Assembly: GCF_000964005.1 (NCBI RefSeq)
Contig: NZ_JXYP01000036.1
Span: forward strand, 1-64,000
DNA: 64,000 nucleotides
Source: Williamsia herbipolensis
GTDB taxonomy: Bacteria; Actinomycetota; Actinomycetes; Mycobacteriales; Mycobacteriaceae
Reading direction: 5' to 3'
The notes under the pieces were generated by a model that was given only the letters and a program-made list of their open reading frames with translations, did no database searches and was not told where the DNA came from. Of the stretch, positions 52,522 through 64,000 are shown piece after piece (position 1 is the first letter of the stretch; every line of letters begins with the position of its first letter). Made by a program: the position numbers and the translations under genes.

Positions 52522-52549
52522 CGTCGTGCGGCTCGGTGGGACCGGGGAG

Positions 52550-53164
52550 CTAGCGCACCGCGGAGCGGCGTGCGATCAGGTCGAGTGCCTCGCCGCGGCT
52601 CACCGCGCTCGTCTTGAAGATCCCGCGGACCGCGGAGGTGGTCGTCGAGGCGCCGGGCTTGCGGATGCCGCGCATCGCCATGCAGAGGTGCTCGGCCTCG
52701 ATGACGACGATCACCCCGCGCGGATCGAGTTTGCGGACGAGGGCGTCGGCGATCTGGGTGGTGAGGCGTTCCTGCACCTGCGGGCGCTTGGCGTAGAGGT
52801 CGACCACGCGCGCGAGTTTCGACAGGCCGGTGACCTGTCCGTCCTTGCCGGGGATGTACCCGACGTGCGCGACACCGTGGAACGACACGAGGTGGTGTTC
52901 GCAGGTCGAGTACATCGGGATGTCCTTGACGAGGACCAGCTCGTCGTGACCGACGTCGAAGGTGGTCGCGAGCACCTCGTCGGGTTCGACGTGCAGACCG
53001 CCGAACATCTCCTGGTACGCCCGCGCGACCCGCGCCGGCGTCTCCTTCAGACCGTCCCGGTCGGGATCCTCACCGATGGCGACGAGCAGTTCACGCACCG
53101 CCGCCTCGGCGCGGGGCTGGTCGAAAGGTGCGATGGCAGCACGGTTCTCTTCGGTTCTGGTCAT
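52550..53164 (-). CDS. folE: GTP cyclohydrolase I FolE
   Basis: The 204-residue enzyme has [18 protein letters not shown] near residue 41 and the zinc site with the cysteine and histidines in [24 protein letters not shown] near 85, completed by the cysteine in [17 protein letters not shown] near 155. It converts GTP to dihydroneopterin triphosphate, the first folate step. The order folE-folP-folB-folK places folate synthesis directly after ftsH, as in M. tuberculosis. Confidence 0.97.
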   Translation of the reverse strand: MTRTEENRAAIAPFDQPRAEAAVRELLVAIGEDPDRDGLKETPARVARAYQEMFGGLHVEPDEVLATTFDVGHDELVLVKDIPMYSTCEHHLVSFHGVAHVGYIPGKDGQVTGLSKLARVVDLYAKRPQVQERLTTQIADALVRKLDPRGVIVVIEAEHLCMAMRGIRKPGASTTTSAVRGIFKTSAVSRGEALDLIARRSAVR

Positions 53165-53265
53165 CAGGAGCTCGCTCTTCTGTGAGTGCCCGGGGTGAGA
53201 GTGTTCGGGTGAGGGGTGGATGTGCGATGCGTCGCCGGCCACGGTGGGCCGACGACGCATGACGG

Positions 53266-55680
<2,415 letters not shown>

Positions 55681-55870
55681 GTCCCAGCCGGCGCCGGCGC
55701 GTCCCTTCGATGTAGGTACACCTGAACTGTCAGGCTACCTGTCAACGTCGCGGCACGACGCAGCGTTCCCGGACGACGGTACGACCTTCCGGCGAAGCGG
55801 ACTCGCAGGTCAGCGGTCGACCGCGGCACCCACAGAGCCCATCGGGCCGACCGGAGGAGACCCACCACCC

Positions 55871-56989
55871 ATGACCGGACGCCGCATCGACGTGGTGACG
55901 ATCCCCGGCGACGGCATCGGCCCCGACCTCCTCGCCGGCGCCGTCGCGGTGATGCGCGCGGCGGCCGGACAGGTGGGCGTCGCCCTCGACATCGAGACCA
56001 TCGACGCAGGTGCGAAGGTGTTTTCGGCGACCGGCTCGGCTTTCCCCGCCGATCGTCTCGATCGGCTGCGCGCCGCCGACGGCGTGCTGAAGGGGCCGGT
56101 CGGGCTGCCCGAGGTGCGCCACCCCGACGGCACCGAGGCGGGCGTGCTCGGCGGGATCCTGCGCACCGGACTCGACACCTACGCCAACGTGCGGCCGGTG
56201 CGGCTGCTGCCCGGGATCGCGGGCGCGACCCGGCATGCACCCGGTGAGATCGATTACGTCATCGTGCGCGAGAACACCGAGGGGCTCTACCTCTCGCGCG
56301 GCAACGGCGCCGCCACCGCCGAGGCCGCCGTCGACCAGTTGATGGTGACCCGGGTCGGGGTCGAACGCGTCGCGCGGTTCGCGTTCGAGCTCGCCCGCAC
56401 CCGCGCCGGTGCACCCTCCGACGGCGTGCGCCGGGTGACCTGTGTCGACAAGAGCAACGTGCTGCGCAGCTACGCGCTGTTCCGGTCGGTGTTCGACGAG
56501 GTGGCCGAGCAGTACCCCGACATCGCCGCCGAGCACCTCTACGCCGACGCCGCCGCCCACGACCTCGTGGTGCGCCCCGGGCGGTTCGACGTCCTGGTGA
56601 TGGAGAACTTCCTCGGCGACATCCTCAGCGATCTCGGCGCGGGAACGGTCGGCGGTCTGGGGATGTGCGCATCGGGCAACATCGGCGAGCACGCCGCCTA
56701 CTTCGAACCGATCCACGGCAGCGCCCCCGACATCGCCGGCACCGACCGCGCCAACCCGATCTCGCAGATCCTCAGCGCCGCACTGCTGTTCGACCACGCC
56801 GGCGTCGGTGACGCCGGCGATCTGATCCGGACCGCCGTCGTCGGGGCGCTGGGCGAGGCGACGCTGCGGATCGGTTCCGACGGATGCCCGGTGGGCGGGA
56901 CCGCCGCGGCGGTCGCCGAGATCGTGCGCCGCATCGACGCGGCGAGGGTCGCGCCGGCCGCTACCGTGGTGTCGTGGCCAGAAACATAG
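55871..56989 (+). CDS. Isocitrate/isopropylmalate-family beta-decarboxylating dehydrogenase
   Basis: The 372-residue protein has [17 protein letters not shown] at the start, [13 protein letters not shown] near residue 135, VDKSNVLR near 195, the metal-binding [35 protein letters not shown] near 250 and [15 protein letters not shown] near 286. This family oxidises and decarboxylates 2-hydroxyacids (isopropylmalate, isocitrate, homoisocitrate or tartrate). The substrate cannot be decided; tartrate or 3-isopropylmalate-like acids are candidates. ATG 55871 follows GGAGGA at a slightly long distance. It is divergent from ftsH. Confidence 0.87.
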   Translation: MTGRRIDVVTIPGDGIGPDLLAGAVAVMRAAAGQVGVALDIETIDAGAKVFSATGSAFPADRLDRLRAADGVLKGPVGLPEVRHPDGTEAGVLGGILRTGLDTYANVRPVRLLPGIAGATRHAPGEIDYVIVRENTEGLYLSRGNGAATAEAAVDQLMVTRVGVERVARFAFELARTRAGAPSDGVRRVTCVDKSNVLRSYALFRSVFDEVAEQYPDIAAEHLYADAAAHDLVVRPGRFDVLVMENFLGDILSDLGAGTVGGLGMCASGNIGEHAAYFEPIHGSAPDIAGTDRANPISQILSAALLFDHAGVGDAGDLIRTAVVGALGEATLRIGSDGCPVGGTAAAVAEIVRRIDAARVAPAATVVSWPET

Positions 56990-57459
56990 CGACCAACGAC
57001 CGCGTCGAGCTCGACGAACTGCTCGACTTCGTCCGCACCCGACACAACCTGATCCTCACGACGACCCGCTCGGACGGCACCCCGCAGATGTCGCCGGTGA
57101 CCGGCGGTGTCGACGCCGAGGGACGCATCGTCATCTCGACCTATCCGGGCCGGGCGAAGACCCGCAACGCCGAGAAGCACCCGGAGGTGTCGGTGCTCGT
57201 CCTCTCGGCCGAGTTCAACGACGCCTGGGTACAGGTCGACGGGACCGCCGAGGTGCTGCACCAGCCCGAGTCGCTCGAAGGACTCGTGGAGTACTTCCGG
57301 TCGATCTCCGGGGAACACCCCGACTGGGACGAGTACCGGGCGGCGATGGCGACGCAGAACAAGTCGCTCATCCGGGTCACCCCCACCCGCTGGGGCCCCA
57401 TCGCGACCGGCGGCTTCCCCCAGGAGGTCGCCGACAAGCTGGACGCCCAGGACTCCTGA
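56974..57459 (+). CDS. PPOX-class (pyridoxamine oxidase-like) F420-dependent protein
   Basis: The 161-residue split-barrel protein has HNLILTTTRSDGTPQMSPVTGGVDAEGRIVISTYPGRAKTRNAEKHPEVSVLVLS near residue 28 and the C-terminal TPTRWGPIATGGFP. Similar small actinobacterial proteins bind F420 or flavin and reduce quinones or nitro compounds. GTG 56974 places the start 16 nt inside the preceding gene, so the two are translationally coupled. The cofactor is inferred from family style. Confidence 0.8.
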   Translation: MARNIATNDRVELDELLDFVRTRHNLILTTTRSDGTPQMSPVTGGVDAEGRIVISTYPGRAKTRNAEKHPEVSVLVLSAEFNDAWVQVDGTAEVLHQPESLEGLVEYFRSISGEHPDWDEYRAAMATQNKSLIRVTPTRWGPIATGGFPQEVADKLDAQDS

Positions 57460-57498
57460 CCCCGCCCGAGCCGCGTCTGGGTGCCCGATCGACGGGGT

Positions 57499-58170
57499 TC
57501 ACCGCCCGGTCGGCGGGGTGGGCCAGCGGTCGGTGAAGAGGAGGTCGTCGAGGGGGCGTTCGGTCGCCCATCCGGTCTCGACGAGCATCGGGCGTTCGTA
57601 GAATTCCTCGACCGGTCCCAGACACAGGATCGCGACGGGCTCGGCACCCTCGGGGAACCCGAGGAGATCGCCGAGTGCGGCCGGGTCGAACAGCGACACC
57701 CAGCCCATCCCGTACCCCTCGGCGCGCGCGGCGAGCCACAGGTTCTGGATCGCACACGACACCGACGCGAGATCCATCTGCGGCATCGTGCGGCGACCGA
57801 ACACGTGCCGTTCGCGGTGGTCACCGAGCGCGACGACGAGCACCTCGGCGGCCTCGGATATGCCCTCCACCTTCAGCGCCATGAAATCGTCGGACCGTTC
57901 CCCCAGCGCGTCGGCGGTGCGGATCCGCTCGTCCTCCACCAGGTCGCGGATCGACGCGCGGACCTGCGCGTCGGCGATGCGCACGAATCGCCACGGCTGC
58001 ATCAGCCCGACGCTGGGCGCGTGGTGCGCGGCCGCCAGCAACCTCCCCAACACGTCGTCGGGCACGACACCACCCGCGAAATGCCGGATGTCACGGCGCT
58101 TCTCGATCACCCGGTAGACCGCGTCGCGGTCGGCGGGCGGGAACCGATCGCACGGTCCGGGAGCGGTCAC
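57499..58170 (-). CDS. bluB: 5,6-Dimethylbenzimidazole synthase BluB
   Basis: The 223-residue nitroreductase-fold protein has VIEKRRDIRHFAGGVVPDDVLGRLLAAAHHAPSVGLMQPWRFVRI near residue 17 (the BluB signature SVGxMQPW) and AEGYGMGWVSLFDP near 153. BluB breaks down reduced FMN with oxygen to make the lower ligand of cobalamin. The GTG at 58170 overlaps the amidase stop as GTGA. Confidence 0.9.
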   Translation of the reverse strand: MTAPGPCDRFPPADRDAVYRVIEKRRDIRHFAGGVVPDDVLGRLLAAAHHAPSVGLMQPWRFVRIADAQVRASIRDLVEDERIRTADALGERSDDFMALKVEGISEAAEVLVVALGDHRERHVFGRRTMPQMDLASVSCAIQNLWLAARAEGYGMGWVSLFDPAALGDLLGFPEGAEPVAILCLGPVEEFYERPMLVETGWATERPLDDLLFTDRWPTPPTGR

Positions 58171-59552
58171 AGCCCGTCGAAGCCGGGTGCGATACGGGGC
58201 CACGGTCGGGCCTGTTCGATCTGCGCGGCGAGTCCCAGCAGGGTCGCCTCGCTGCCCGGTCGGCCGAAGACCTGCACGGCCATCGGTGTCTTCGACGCCG
58301 GGTGCACACCGAACGGCACCGACATCGCCGGCCACCCCAGCAGGTTGATCAGTCCGGCGAACGGCGCGTAGCCGATGTTGGCGTACATGTTCGCGAGCCA
58401 GCCGCGCTCACTCCACCGCGCGGCGTCGATCGGCGGCCGCGCGAGCATGGGGGTCATCGCCACGTCGGCGCCGGCGGTGTCGAGGTAGCGCTCCACGCGG
58501 GCCACGGTCGCGGACTTCTGCTGCTCGGTGACGAGTCCGCGCCGGTTCACGACGCGCCCCAACGCCGTGTGCCGGCGGCTGCGCTTCTGCAACTTGCGCA
58601 GATCACCACCGTGCCCGGCGATGTCGTCGGCATCGGCGGCCGCGCCGCCCACCCACCGCAGCATCAGCGGAGCGGGGTTCGTCGGATAGGGCAGATCGGC
58701 GGCGCTGATGTGGTGGCCGATCTCTGCGGCGACCTGCGACGCCGCGGTCAGTGTGGCGGCCCAGTGCGGGTCGGTCGATCCGATCGCGAGGGGGAAGTTG
58801 TCGGCCACCACGATGCGCAGCGCGGAGGCGTTCGACCCGGTCGCGGCGGTGGCCAGGGACATGTCGTCGGCCATCACCGCGAGCATCAGTCCGGCATCGG
58901 CGACGGTGGTGGCGAGCGGGCCGTTCTCGGCCATGCCGTACCAACCGTTGCCGCCGCCCTGAGGCGGGACGACGCCCGAGCCGGGTTTGATGCCGAACAG
59001 TCCGCAATCGGCGGCGGGGATGCGGATCGACCCGAGACCGTCGTTGCCGTGCGCCAGCAGCACCTGCCCGCTGGCGACCGCGGCGGCCGAGCCGCCCGAC
59101 GATCCGCCCGCGGTGAGGTTGCGGTTCCACGGGTTGCGGGTGATCCGATCGGGGCTGTCGGTCGCGCCGAACAGACACAGTTCGGGCACCGCGGTGATCC
59201 CGACGACCACCGCACCGGCGGCGGTCAGCCTCGACACGATCGCGTGGTCGGCCGGTTGCGGATCGTGCACGGTGGCGCGGGATCCGATGGTCATCGGCTC
59301 ACCGGCGACGGCGACGTTGTCCTTGATCGCGATCGGTACGCCGGCCAGCGGCAGCGACCCGAGGTCGGTACGTCGGGAGAGTGCGGCGGCCTCGGCGCGG
59401 GCGGCGTCGGCGCGCACCCGGACGAAGGCGCCGACGTCGGAGTCGCGGGCCGAGATCCGCGCCAGCGCGTCGTCGACGGCCTGCTCCGGACGGACCCGAC
59501 CGGCGGCGACGTCGGCGGCGAGATCGATCGCGGTCGTCATGGCCGTGACCAC
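58167..59552 (-). CDS. Amidase-signature family hydrolase
   Basis: The 461-residue protein has the catalytic lysine in GVPIAIKDNVAVAGEPMTIGS near residue 71 and the Gly/Ser loop NRNLTAGGSSGGSAAAVASGQVLLAHGNDGLGSIRIPAADCGLFGIKPG near 142, which supplies both serines. The D-G-L-G-S-I-R-I-P block is the standard amidase signature, with L in place of the more usual G/A. The amide substrate is unknown. The start (GTG 59552, or ATG 59540) directly follows the hpt stop. Confidence 0.88.
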   Translation of the reverse strand: MVTAMTTAIDLAADVAAGRVRPEQAVDDALARISARDSDVGAFVRVRADAARAEAAALSRRTDLGSLPLAGVPIAIKDNVAVAGEPMTIGSRATVHDPQPADHAIVSRLTAAGAVVVGITAVPELCLFGATDSPDRITRNPWNRNLTAGGSSGGSAAAVASGQVLLAHGNDGLGSIRIPAADCGLFGIKPGSGVVPPQGGGNGWYGMAENGPLATTVADAGLMLAVMADDMSLATAATGSNASALRIVVADNFPLAIGSTDPHWAATLTAASQVAAEIGHHISAADLPYPTNPAPLMLRWVGGAAADADDIAGHGGDLRKLQKRSRRHTALGRVVNRRGLVTEQQKSATVARVERYLDTAGADVAMTPMLARPPIDAARWSERGWLANMYANIGYAPFAGLINLLGWPAMSVPFGVHPASKTPMAVQVFGRPGSEATLLGLAAQIEQARPWPRIAPGFDGL

Positions 59553-60134
59553 TCAGCCCTGGTAGACGTTCGGGTTCAACCGGCCGATGTAGGGCAGGTC
59601 GCGGTAGCGCTCGGCGCAATCGAGTCCGTAGCCGACGACGAACTCGTTCGGGATGTCGAAACCGACCTCGGCGATCTCGACGTCGCGGCGCACGGCGTCG
59701 GGCTTGCGGAGGAGCGTGCACACGGCGATCGACTTCGGGTGCCGTGCGCTGAGGTTCTTCAGCAACCACGAGAGGGTGAGGCCCGAATCGATGATGTCCT
59801 CGACGATGAGGACGTCGCGGCCGGCGATGTCGCGGTCGAGGTCCTTGAGGATCCGCACCACACCCGACGACGACGTCGCCGAGCCGTACGAGCTGACGGC
59901 CATGAACTCCATCTGCGACGGGATCGGGAGTGCACGTGCGAAATCGGTCATGAACATGATGGCGCCCTTGAGGACCCCGATGAGGACCAGGTCGTCGTCG
60001 ATGTCGGGGTACCGGGCGGCGATCGCCTGCGCCAGCTCGTGGGTGCGTTCGGCGATCTGCGCCTCGCTGATCACCACGGCCTCGATGTCGTCGCCGTAGG
60101 GATCAATCCCGTAGCGGTCACGGTTCTCGGTCAC
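59553..60134 (-). CDS. hpt: Hypoxanthine phosphoribosyltransferase
   Basis: The 193-residue enzyme has [21 protein letters not shown] near residue 49, the PRPP-binding loop [16 protein letters not shown] near 105 and [27 protein letters not shown] near 158. It salvages hypoxanthine and guanine. It starts with GTG 60134. In M. tuberculosis hpt directly follows tilS; here a plus-strand gene separates them. Confidence 0.95.
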   Translation of the reverse strand: MTENRDRYGIDPYGDDIEAVVISEAQIAERTHELAQAIAARYPDIDDDLVLIGVLKGAIMFMTDFARALPIPSQMEFMAVSSYGSATSSSGVVRILKDLDRDIAGRDVLIVEDIIDSGLTLSWLLKNLSARHPKSIAVCTLLRKPDAVRRDVEIAEVGFDIPNEFVVGYGLDCAERYRDLPYIGRLNPNVYQG

Positions 60135-60443
60135 CCGTCAGCCCTCTCGCCCTCGGCGCGCTTCTCGCCGTCTGCGCGTTCGACAGACAGCTTGTCACGT
60201 CGTGCCGTGAGAGCTGCAGACGAGGCCGGATAGTGGATAAGCTGCCCATCACGAGATGATCACGAGCAAAATTCGGGTTGGTACAACAACGTGAATTTGC
60301 TGGCGCTAATATCGAATTTCTCCGACACCCCGGACGAACGCACGAGAACGCCGCTTTCGCGAGATACCTCAACGGAGAGAACGAGAGATCGACACCGGAA
60401 CACGTGTCGACCGAACGCTCGACAAGTGAACGGATGCACGGCC
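60135..60443. other. Intergenic region between hpt and the secreted protein gene
   Basis: This 309-nt divergent gap holds the promoters of hpt (minus) and the secreted protein (plus). It contains an AT-richer stretch around 60270-60320 (TAATAT near 60306) that may be the plus-strand promoter. No operator, riboswitch or further gene was recognised. Confidence 0.5.
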
Positions 60444-61085
60444 ATGAAGATCAGAACCGCACTCGTCTCCGCAGCGGTGACCGTCGCCTCGGTGGCCGCG
60501 CTCACCACCGGTGCGCAGGCGTCGGCAGCCCCCGCGGCCGCGCCCACCGTGAATGTCGCGATCGCCAAGCAGTCGGTGTCGCTCACCGCGGTCAACGGAT
60601 CGTTCCGTTCCAGCGACAAGAACCTCGAGGTCCTCGATGGACAGGGTCGCGTCGCGCGGACGCTCCCGCTGAACCTGGTCCTCGACAACGTGTCGACCCC
60701 CGTGAAGACGTCCATCACGGGTCGCACCGCCACCCTCACGCCGCAGATCGGGCGGATCGAGGCGAACACCTACTTCACCGATCCCCCTCGCACCCGCAAG
60801 CAGCGAGACGATCAGGCACTACAGACGCTCGGTGACAACCTCGGGGTCGCGACCGGTGTCGGCGCACTGGTCGGCACGATCATCGGGGCGGGCCTGGGTT
60901 GCGTGATCCTGATTGCGACCGGTTGCCTTCCCGGCCTCGTCACCGGCGCCGGTATCGGTGGCACCATCGGCACCATCAGCGCCGGCGGCCCGGTCCTGAT
61001 CGGCAACATCAACGAGTACTTCAAGACGATCCGTTCCCCGTTCGTCCCGCCGAAGCCGGCCCCGAAGCCTGCTCCGGCGCGCTGA
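60444..61085 (+). CDS. Secreted protein with a glycine-zipper hydrophobic region, unknown function
   Basis: The 213-residue protein starts at ATG 60444 with a signal peptide (KIRTALVSAAVTVASVAALTTGAQASA, cleavage near residue 29). A beta-rich region follows (residues about 35-110), then a basic stretch DPPRTRKQRDDQ. Next is a glycine-rich hydrophobic segment (GVATGVGALVGTIIGAGLGCVILIATGCLPGLVTGAGIGGTIGTISAGG, two cysteines) and the proline/lysine tail PPKPAPKPAPAR. The glycine zipper suggests membrane insertion or oligomerisation after export. It is not in the syntenic M. tuberculosis position and a hairpin terminator follows it. Confidence 0.8.
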   Translation: MKIRTALVSAAVTVASVAALTTGAQASAAPAAAPTVNVAIAKQSVSLTAVNGSFRSSDKNLEVLDGQGRVARTLPLNLVLDNVSTPVKTSITGRTATLTPQIGRIEANTYFTDPPRTRKQRDDQALQTLGDNLGVATGVGALVGTIIGAGLGCVILIATGCLPGLVTGAGIGGTIGTISAGGPVLIGNINEYFKTIRSPFVPPKPAPKPAPAR

Positions 61086-61094
61086 CCGGGCACT

Positions 61095-61119
61095 CCCGCT
61101 GAGCGGACTCCTCAGCGGG
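61095..61119. terminator. Hairpin terminator between convergent secreted-protein and tilS genes
   Basis: CCCGCTGAG (61095-61103) pairs perfectly with CTCAGCGGG (61111-61119) around a 7-nt loop. It begins 9 nt after the secreted-protein stop and covers the tilS stop, so it can serve both directions. Confidence 0.7.
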
Positions 61120-62056
61120 GCGTTGTCGTCACGGTCAGCTCGACACCGTCGGCGACGACGTTGAGTCGATGCCCGCTGTCGCCGCCGATGGCGACCGCGG
61201 CGTGCGGGCGAGGGTCGAAGACGAGGTCGTCCACGGCCAGGATCAGTCGTTCCGTCGGTTCGGTCGCACCGACCGAGATCATCCATCGGCGCACCACCCT
61301 GCGCCGTATCGCCGCCGGTAGCGCCGCCAACACCGTGCGGTCGAGGCCGTTCGTGCCGCCACCTGCGTCGACGTCGTCGGCGAGGGCGTCGAGCACCTCG
61401 GCGTCCTCGCGGAGGCGGCGTGCGGTGCGTGCCAACGCGGGCGCCACACCCCCACCGAGGATGTCCTCGAGCACCGGGATCACCTCGGCGCGTAGCCGCG
61501 CACGGGCGAAGCGGGGGTCGGTGTTGTGGGGGTCGTGCCAGGGTTCGAGGCCGAGTTCGTCGCAGGCGGCGTGGGTGACCGACCGGCGAAGGGCGAGGAG
61601 CGGTCGACCCCAGGGCGGCGCCCACGCGACCATGCCCGCGATCGAGCGGGGCCCCGAACCGCGGCCGAGGCCCAGCAGCACCGTCTCGGCCTGATCGTCG
61701 AGGGTGTGCGCCAGCAGTACCGGCGCGCCGTCACGGGCGTCGGCGAGGGCGCCGTGGCGCGCGCGGCGGGCCGCACCCTCCGGGCCGCCCCTGGTCGACA
61801 CCGACACCCCGATCACCTGCGCCCGGGCACCGAGCCCGCGCGCCTGATCGGCGGCACGCTCGGCCACTGCGCGTGAATCACGCTGCAGCCCATGGTCGAT
61901 GACGAGGGCGGTCACGGCCAATCCCGCCGCGACCGCACCGGCGGTCAGCGCCAACGAGTCGGCGCCACCGGAGAGACCGACGCAGACCTCGTCGCCGATC
62001 GGGTGGCTGTCCGCGAGATCGACGACAGCGCCGGCGATCTCGCGGAGCGGGCTCAC
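61112..62056 (-). CDS. tilS: tRNA(Ile)-lysidine synthetase TilS
   Basis: The 314-residue protein has the PP-loop ATPase motif CVGLSGGADSLALTAG near residue 30, VIDHGLQRDSRAVAERAADQA near 55, LAHTLDDQAETVLLGLGRGSGPRSIAGM near 115 and DPHNTDPRFARARLRAEVIPVLE near 168. It modifies the wobble cytidine of the minor tRNA-Ile to lysidine. The GTG at 62056 overlaps the metalloprotease stop as GTGA; an upstream ATG at 62074 is less likely. Confidence 0.94.
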   Translation of the reverse strand: MSPLREIAGAVVDLADSHPIGDEVCVGLSGGADSLALTAGAVAAGLAVTALVIDHGLQRDSRAVAERAADQARGLGARAQVIGVSVSTRGGPEGAARRARHGALADARDGAPVLLAHTLDDQAETVLLGLGRGSGPRSIAGMVAWAPPWGRPLLALRRSVTHAACDELGLEPWHDPHNTDPRFARARLRAEVIPVLEDILGGGVAPALARTARRLREDAEVLDALADDVDAGGGTNGLDRTVLAALPAAIRRRVVRRWMISVGATEPTERLILAVDDLVFDPRPHAAVAIGGDSGHRLNVVADGVELTVTTTPR

Positions 62057-63129
62057 AGGACCCGGTCGATCCATCGTCTCGGCTCGTCGATCTCCTCGGG
62101 GAGCGGCATGGTGTCCGGTCCGGTCCAGATCGCGTTGAAGCGCTCCATACCGACGGTCGTGACGACCTCGTCGGTGAACGCCTTGCCCCGGATGTACTGC
62201 GCGAGTTTGGCGTCCATGCCGATGAGTGACCGCAGCAGCTTCTGCAGCGGGTTCTGGGGACGTTTGCGGCGCTGGTCGAACGCCGCGCGGATGCGTTCCA
62301 CGGTGGGCACGTGGCCCGGTCCGACGGCGTCCATCACGTGGTCGGCGTGCCCCTCGAGAAGGGTTCCCAGCATCATCAGCCGGGTGAAGGCGTCGTACTG
62401 CTCGGGCGTCTGCAGCAGCTGCATCGCACCGAGAACGCCCTTCTCCCGGGGCTTCTCGGACTTCAATGCCGCCGAGATGCGCGCGACCATCTCGCCGCCC
62501 GACTCCCCGTTGTCGGCGCTGATGAGCGCGATGTTGTCGAGCATGTAACCGCGCAACCAGGGGTTGGCCGAGAACTGGACCCGGTGGGTGACCTCGTGCA
62601 GGCACACCCACAGCCGGAAGTCCGACGGCACCACCTTCAGCGAGCGTTCGACGGCGATGATGTTGGGCGTCACCAACATCAGCACGCCGTCGTCGCCGGT
62701 GCGCGGGTCCGGGGAGAAGGGGTCGTACTGGCCGAGTATCGCCCCCGACAGCAGCGCGAGCAGGCCACCCGCCTGCACCCCGCCGAGACGGCCCGCGATG
62801 TTCAGACCGCCTGGCGATCCGGGCTGACCACCCCCGAGCATCGACGACATCGACCTGGCGGCGGCGTCGATCCACTGCCCGCGATCGAGCACCGACGCCG
62901 TCGGGACGGGCAGGCCGTCGGCGAGACCGGTCACCTCACGCACCGGGGCCTCGGCGGCGACGGCGGCCGAGGCGAGCTCCGACCGCGCCGCCTCGAGGGT
63001 GTAGCGCGTGGTCAGCGGGCCCGGGCGGGCGATGCGGCGACCGATCCCCGCGGCCACGCCCCAGTCGATCTGCGCGCCGGGCGGCCGGGCATCGGGCGAC
63101 TCGGCGCCGGACGTGCCGGGGGTGCTCAC
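62053..63129 (-). CDS. DUF2342 zinc-dependent metalloprotease family protein (Rv3626c-like)
   Basis: The 358-residue protein has the zinc motif HEVTH in RLWVCLHEVTHRVQFSANPWLRGYML near residue 188 and the family blocks GVLMLVTPNIIAVERSLKVVP near 155 and LLEGHADHVMDAVGPGHVPTVERIRAAFDQRRKRPQNP near 265, where the glutamate may be the third zinc ligand. The GTG at 63129 overlaps the upstream stop as GTGA. The substrate is unknown; the position between dacB and tilS matches M. tuberculosis. Confidence 0.9.
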   Translation of the reverse strand: MSTPGTSGAESPDARPPGAQIDWGVAAGIGRRIARPGPLTTRYTLEAARSELASAAVAAEAPVREVTGLADGLPVPTASVLDRGQWIDAAARSMSSMLGGGQPGSPGGLNIAGRLGGVQAGGLLALLSGAILGQYDPFSPDPRTGDDGVLMLVTPNIIAVERSLKVVPSDFRLWVCLHEVTHRVQFSANPWLRGYMLDNIALISADNGESGGEMVARISAALKSEKPREKGVLGAMQLLQTPEQYDAFTRLMMLGTLLEGHADHVMDAVGPGHVPTVERIRAAFDQRRKRPQNPLQKLLRSLIGMDAKLAQYIRGKAFTDEVVTTVGMERFNAIWTGPDTMPLPEEIDEPRRWIDRVL

Positions 63130-64000
63130 CGGCAGCCGCAGTCGCGCAGGCGGGTCACGACGGCGTCGAGGGCCGGGCGGGCCCGGTTCGCGTCGGTCCC
63201 GTTGGACAGCAGGGCGAAGGTGAGCACGCGGTTCTCCCGGGTCTGGACGATGCCGGCGAGGGTGTTCACGTCGGTGAGGCTGCCGGTCTTGGCCTTGATC
63301 CATCCGGCACCCGACCGGGCGCCGTTGCCGAAGCGGTCGGCGAGCGTGCCGGTGGCGCCGGAGATGGGCAGCATCTCGACCAGCGGTCGCAGTTTCGCGT
63401 TGCCGGTGCCCGCGGCCGCACGCAGGATGCCGTCGAGCACCGCGGCCGAGAGGCGGTCACGGACCGACAGTCCGTTGGTGTCGCTCAGCGAGACCCCGGC
63501 GGTGTCGAGTCCGGCCGAGGCCAGGGTCGACTGCACGGCGGCGACACCGCCGTCGAGGCTCGAGGGTCCGCCGGTGGCCTGGGCGACCTCGATGGCGATG
63601 GTCTCGGCGAGCACGTCGTCGGAGTCGACGAGCATGTCGCGCAGTCGCGTCTCGAGCGGCGCCGAGCGCACCGAGGCGATCTGTCGGGCACCGGTCGGGG
63701 CGGTCGCCTCGGTGACCGCGCTGCTGGACACACCGAGGTCGGCGGCGAGCGCCTTGCCCGCGGCGACGGCCGGGGTCGCGCTGCGCGGGGAGTAGAGCTC
63801 GGTCGGGTCGATGCGTCCCGAATCGGCCATCACCGACTGGATCGGCGCGATGCTGCCGCCGGCGATGTCGGCGGTCTCCCACGACGGCGCGAACGACGTC
63901 CCGGTGTAGAGGCCGGTGTCGACGGCGACCGAGGTGACCCGGACGCCTGATCTCTGGATCTGCGCGGCGAGGTCGGAGATGCGGGCGGCGTCGGTGAAGA
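63126..64000 (-). CDS. dacB: D-alanyl-D-alanine carboxypeptidase / PBP4 (S13 family), C-terminal part, cut by the right edge
   Basis: At least 290 residues are visible and the frame is open through the right edge. The SxN motif is in SLSDTNGLSVRDRLSAAVLDG, and the KTG motif in GWIKAKTGSLTDVNTLAGIVQT. TSFAPSWETADIAGGSIAPIQSVMADSGRIDP is typical of the S13 region. The N-terminal SxxK motif and signal peptide lie outside the window. The enzyme trims or cleaves peptidoglycan cross-links in the cell wall and matches Rv3627c by position. Confidence 0.9.
   Translation of the reverse strand, partial: FTDAARISDLAAQIQRSGVRVTSVAVDTGLYTGTSFAPSWETADIAGGSIAPIQSVMADSGRIDPTELYSPRSATPAVAAGKALAADLGVSSSAVTEATAPTGARQIASVRSAPLETRLRDMLVDSDDVLAETIAIEVAQATGGPSSLDGGVAAVQSTLASAGLDTAGVSLSDTNGLSVRDRLSAAVLDGILRAAAGTGNAKLRPLVEMLPISGATGTLADRFGNGARSGAGWIKAKTGSLTDVNTLAGIVQTRENRVLTFALLSNGTDANRARPALDAVVTRLRDCGCR

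Overview
The window looks like a chromosome segment of a high-GC member of the Mycobacteriales, most like Gordonia and its relatives. This is inferred from strong GC bias, frequent GTG starts, many 4-nt start/stop overlaps, an Lsr2 gene, F420-dependent enzymes, DUF222/HNH genes, and gene order matching two blocks of Mycobacterium tuberculosis (around Rv3520c-Rv3561 and Rv3597c-Rv3627c). No rRNA, tRNA, CRISPR array or canonical insertion sequence was found.

Region 1 (about 1-22.2 kb) is mostly sterol (cholesterol) catabolism. After a truncated DUF222/HNH gene and a frameshifted helix-turn-helix gene come an acyl-CoA synthetase, a divergent pair of units (F420-type LLM oxidoreductase; DUF35 protein, ltp4, ltp3, NTF2-like), cyp125 divergent from fadA5, a Ddn-type reductase and a wax ester synthase. 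KstR-like boxes (TNNAACNNGTTNNA) sit at 2646, 3762 and 9809. A class A beta-lactamase, a GNAT protein, a DUF1304 protein and katG are interspersed. Two SDR genes with an NTF2-like gene are divergent from echA20-ipdA-ipdB-ipdC across a KstR2-like box at 18591. Side-chain enzymes act first; the Ipd/EchA20 set opens the last steroid rings.

Region 2 (22.2-33 kb) is accessory: a protein with two methyltransferase domains, a MarR regulator divergent from a phenolic acid decarboxylase and a DUF3237 gene, then a guanidine/urea-type operon (APC permease, two DUF1989 proteins, a carboxyltransferase lacking biotin carboxylase and biotin carrier domains, allophanate hydrolase) with a divergent TetR gene.

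Region 3 (33-43.1 kb) returns to the KstR2 regulon: kstR2 with its own box, an aldehyde dehydrogenase, a small membrane protein, then a DUF222/HNH gene bracketed by large imperfect palindromes and preceded by a 43-bp tandem repeat. After it come fadA6, ipdF and fadE30, divergent from fadD3 across a perfect KstR2 box at 41463.

Region 4 (43.1-64 kb) is a conserved housekeeping block: lsr2, lysS, a rhodanese-like gene, coaX, panD, panC, a Rossmann protein, a membrane protein, DUF3180, folK, folB, folP, folE and ftsH, then on the plus strand a beta-decarboxylating dehydrogenase and a PPOX-type protein. bluB, an amidase and hpt follow on the minus strand, then a plus-strand secreted glycine-rich protein, and finally tilS, a DUF2342 metalloprotease and a D-Ala-D-Ala carboxypeptidase cut by the right edge.

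The most unusual structure is the DUF222/HNH gene at 36.4-37.9 kb inside its palindromic frame. The next is the guanidine-type carboxylase that lacks its biotin half.
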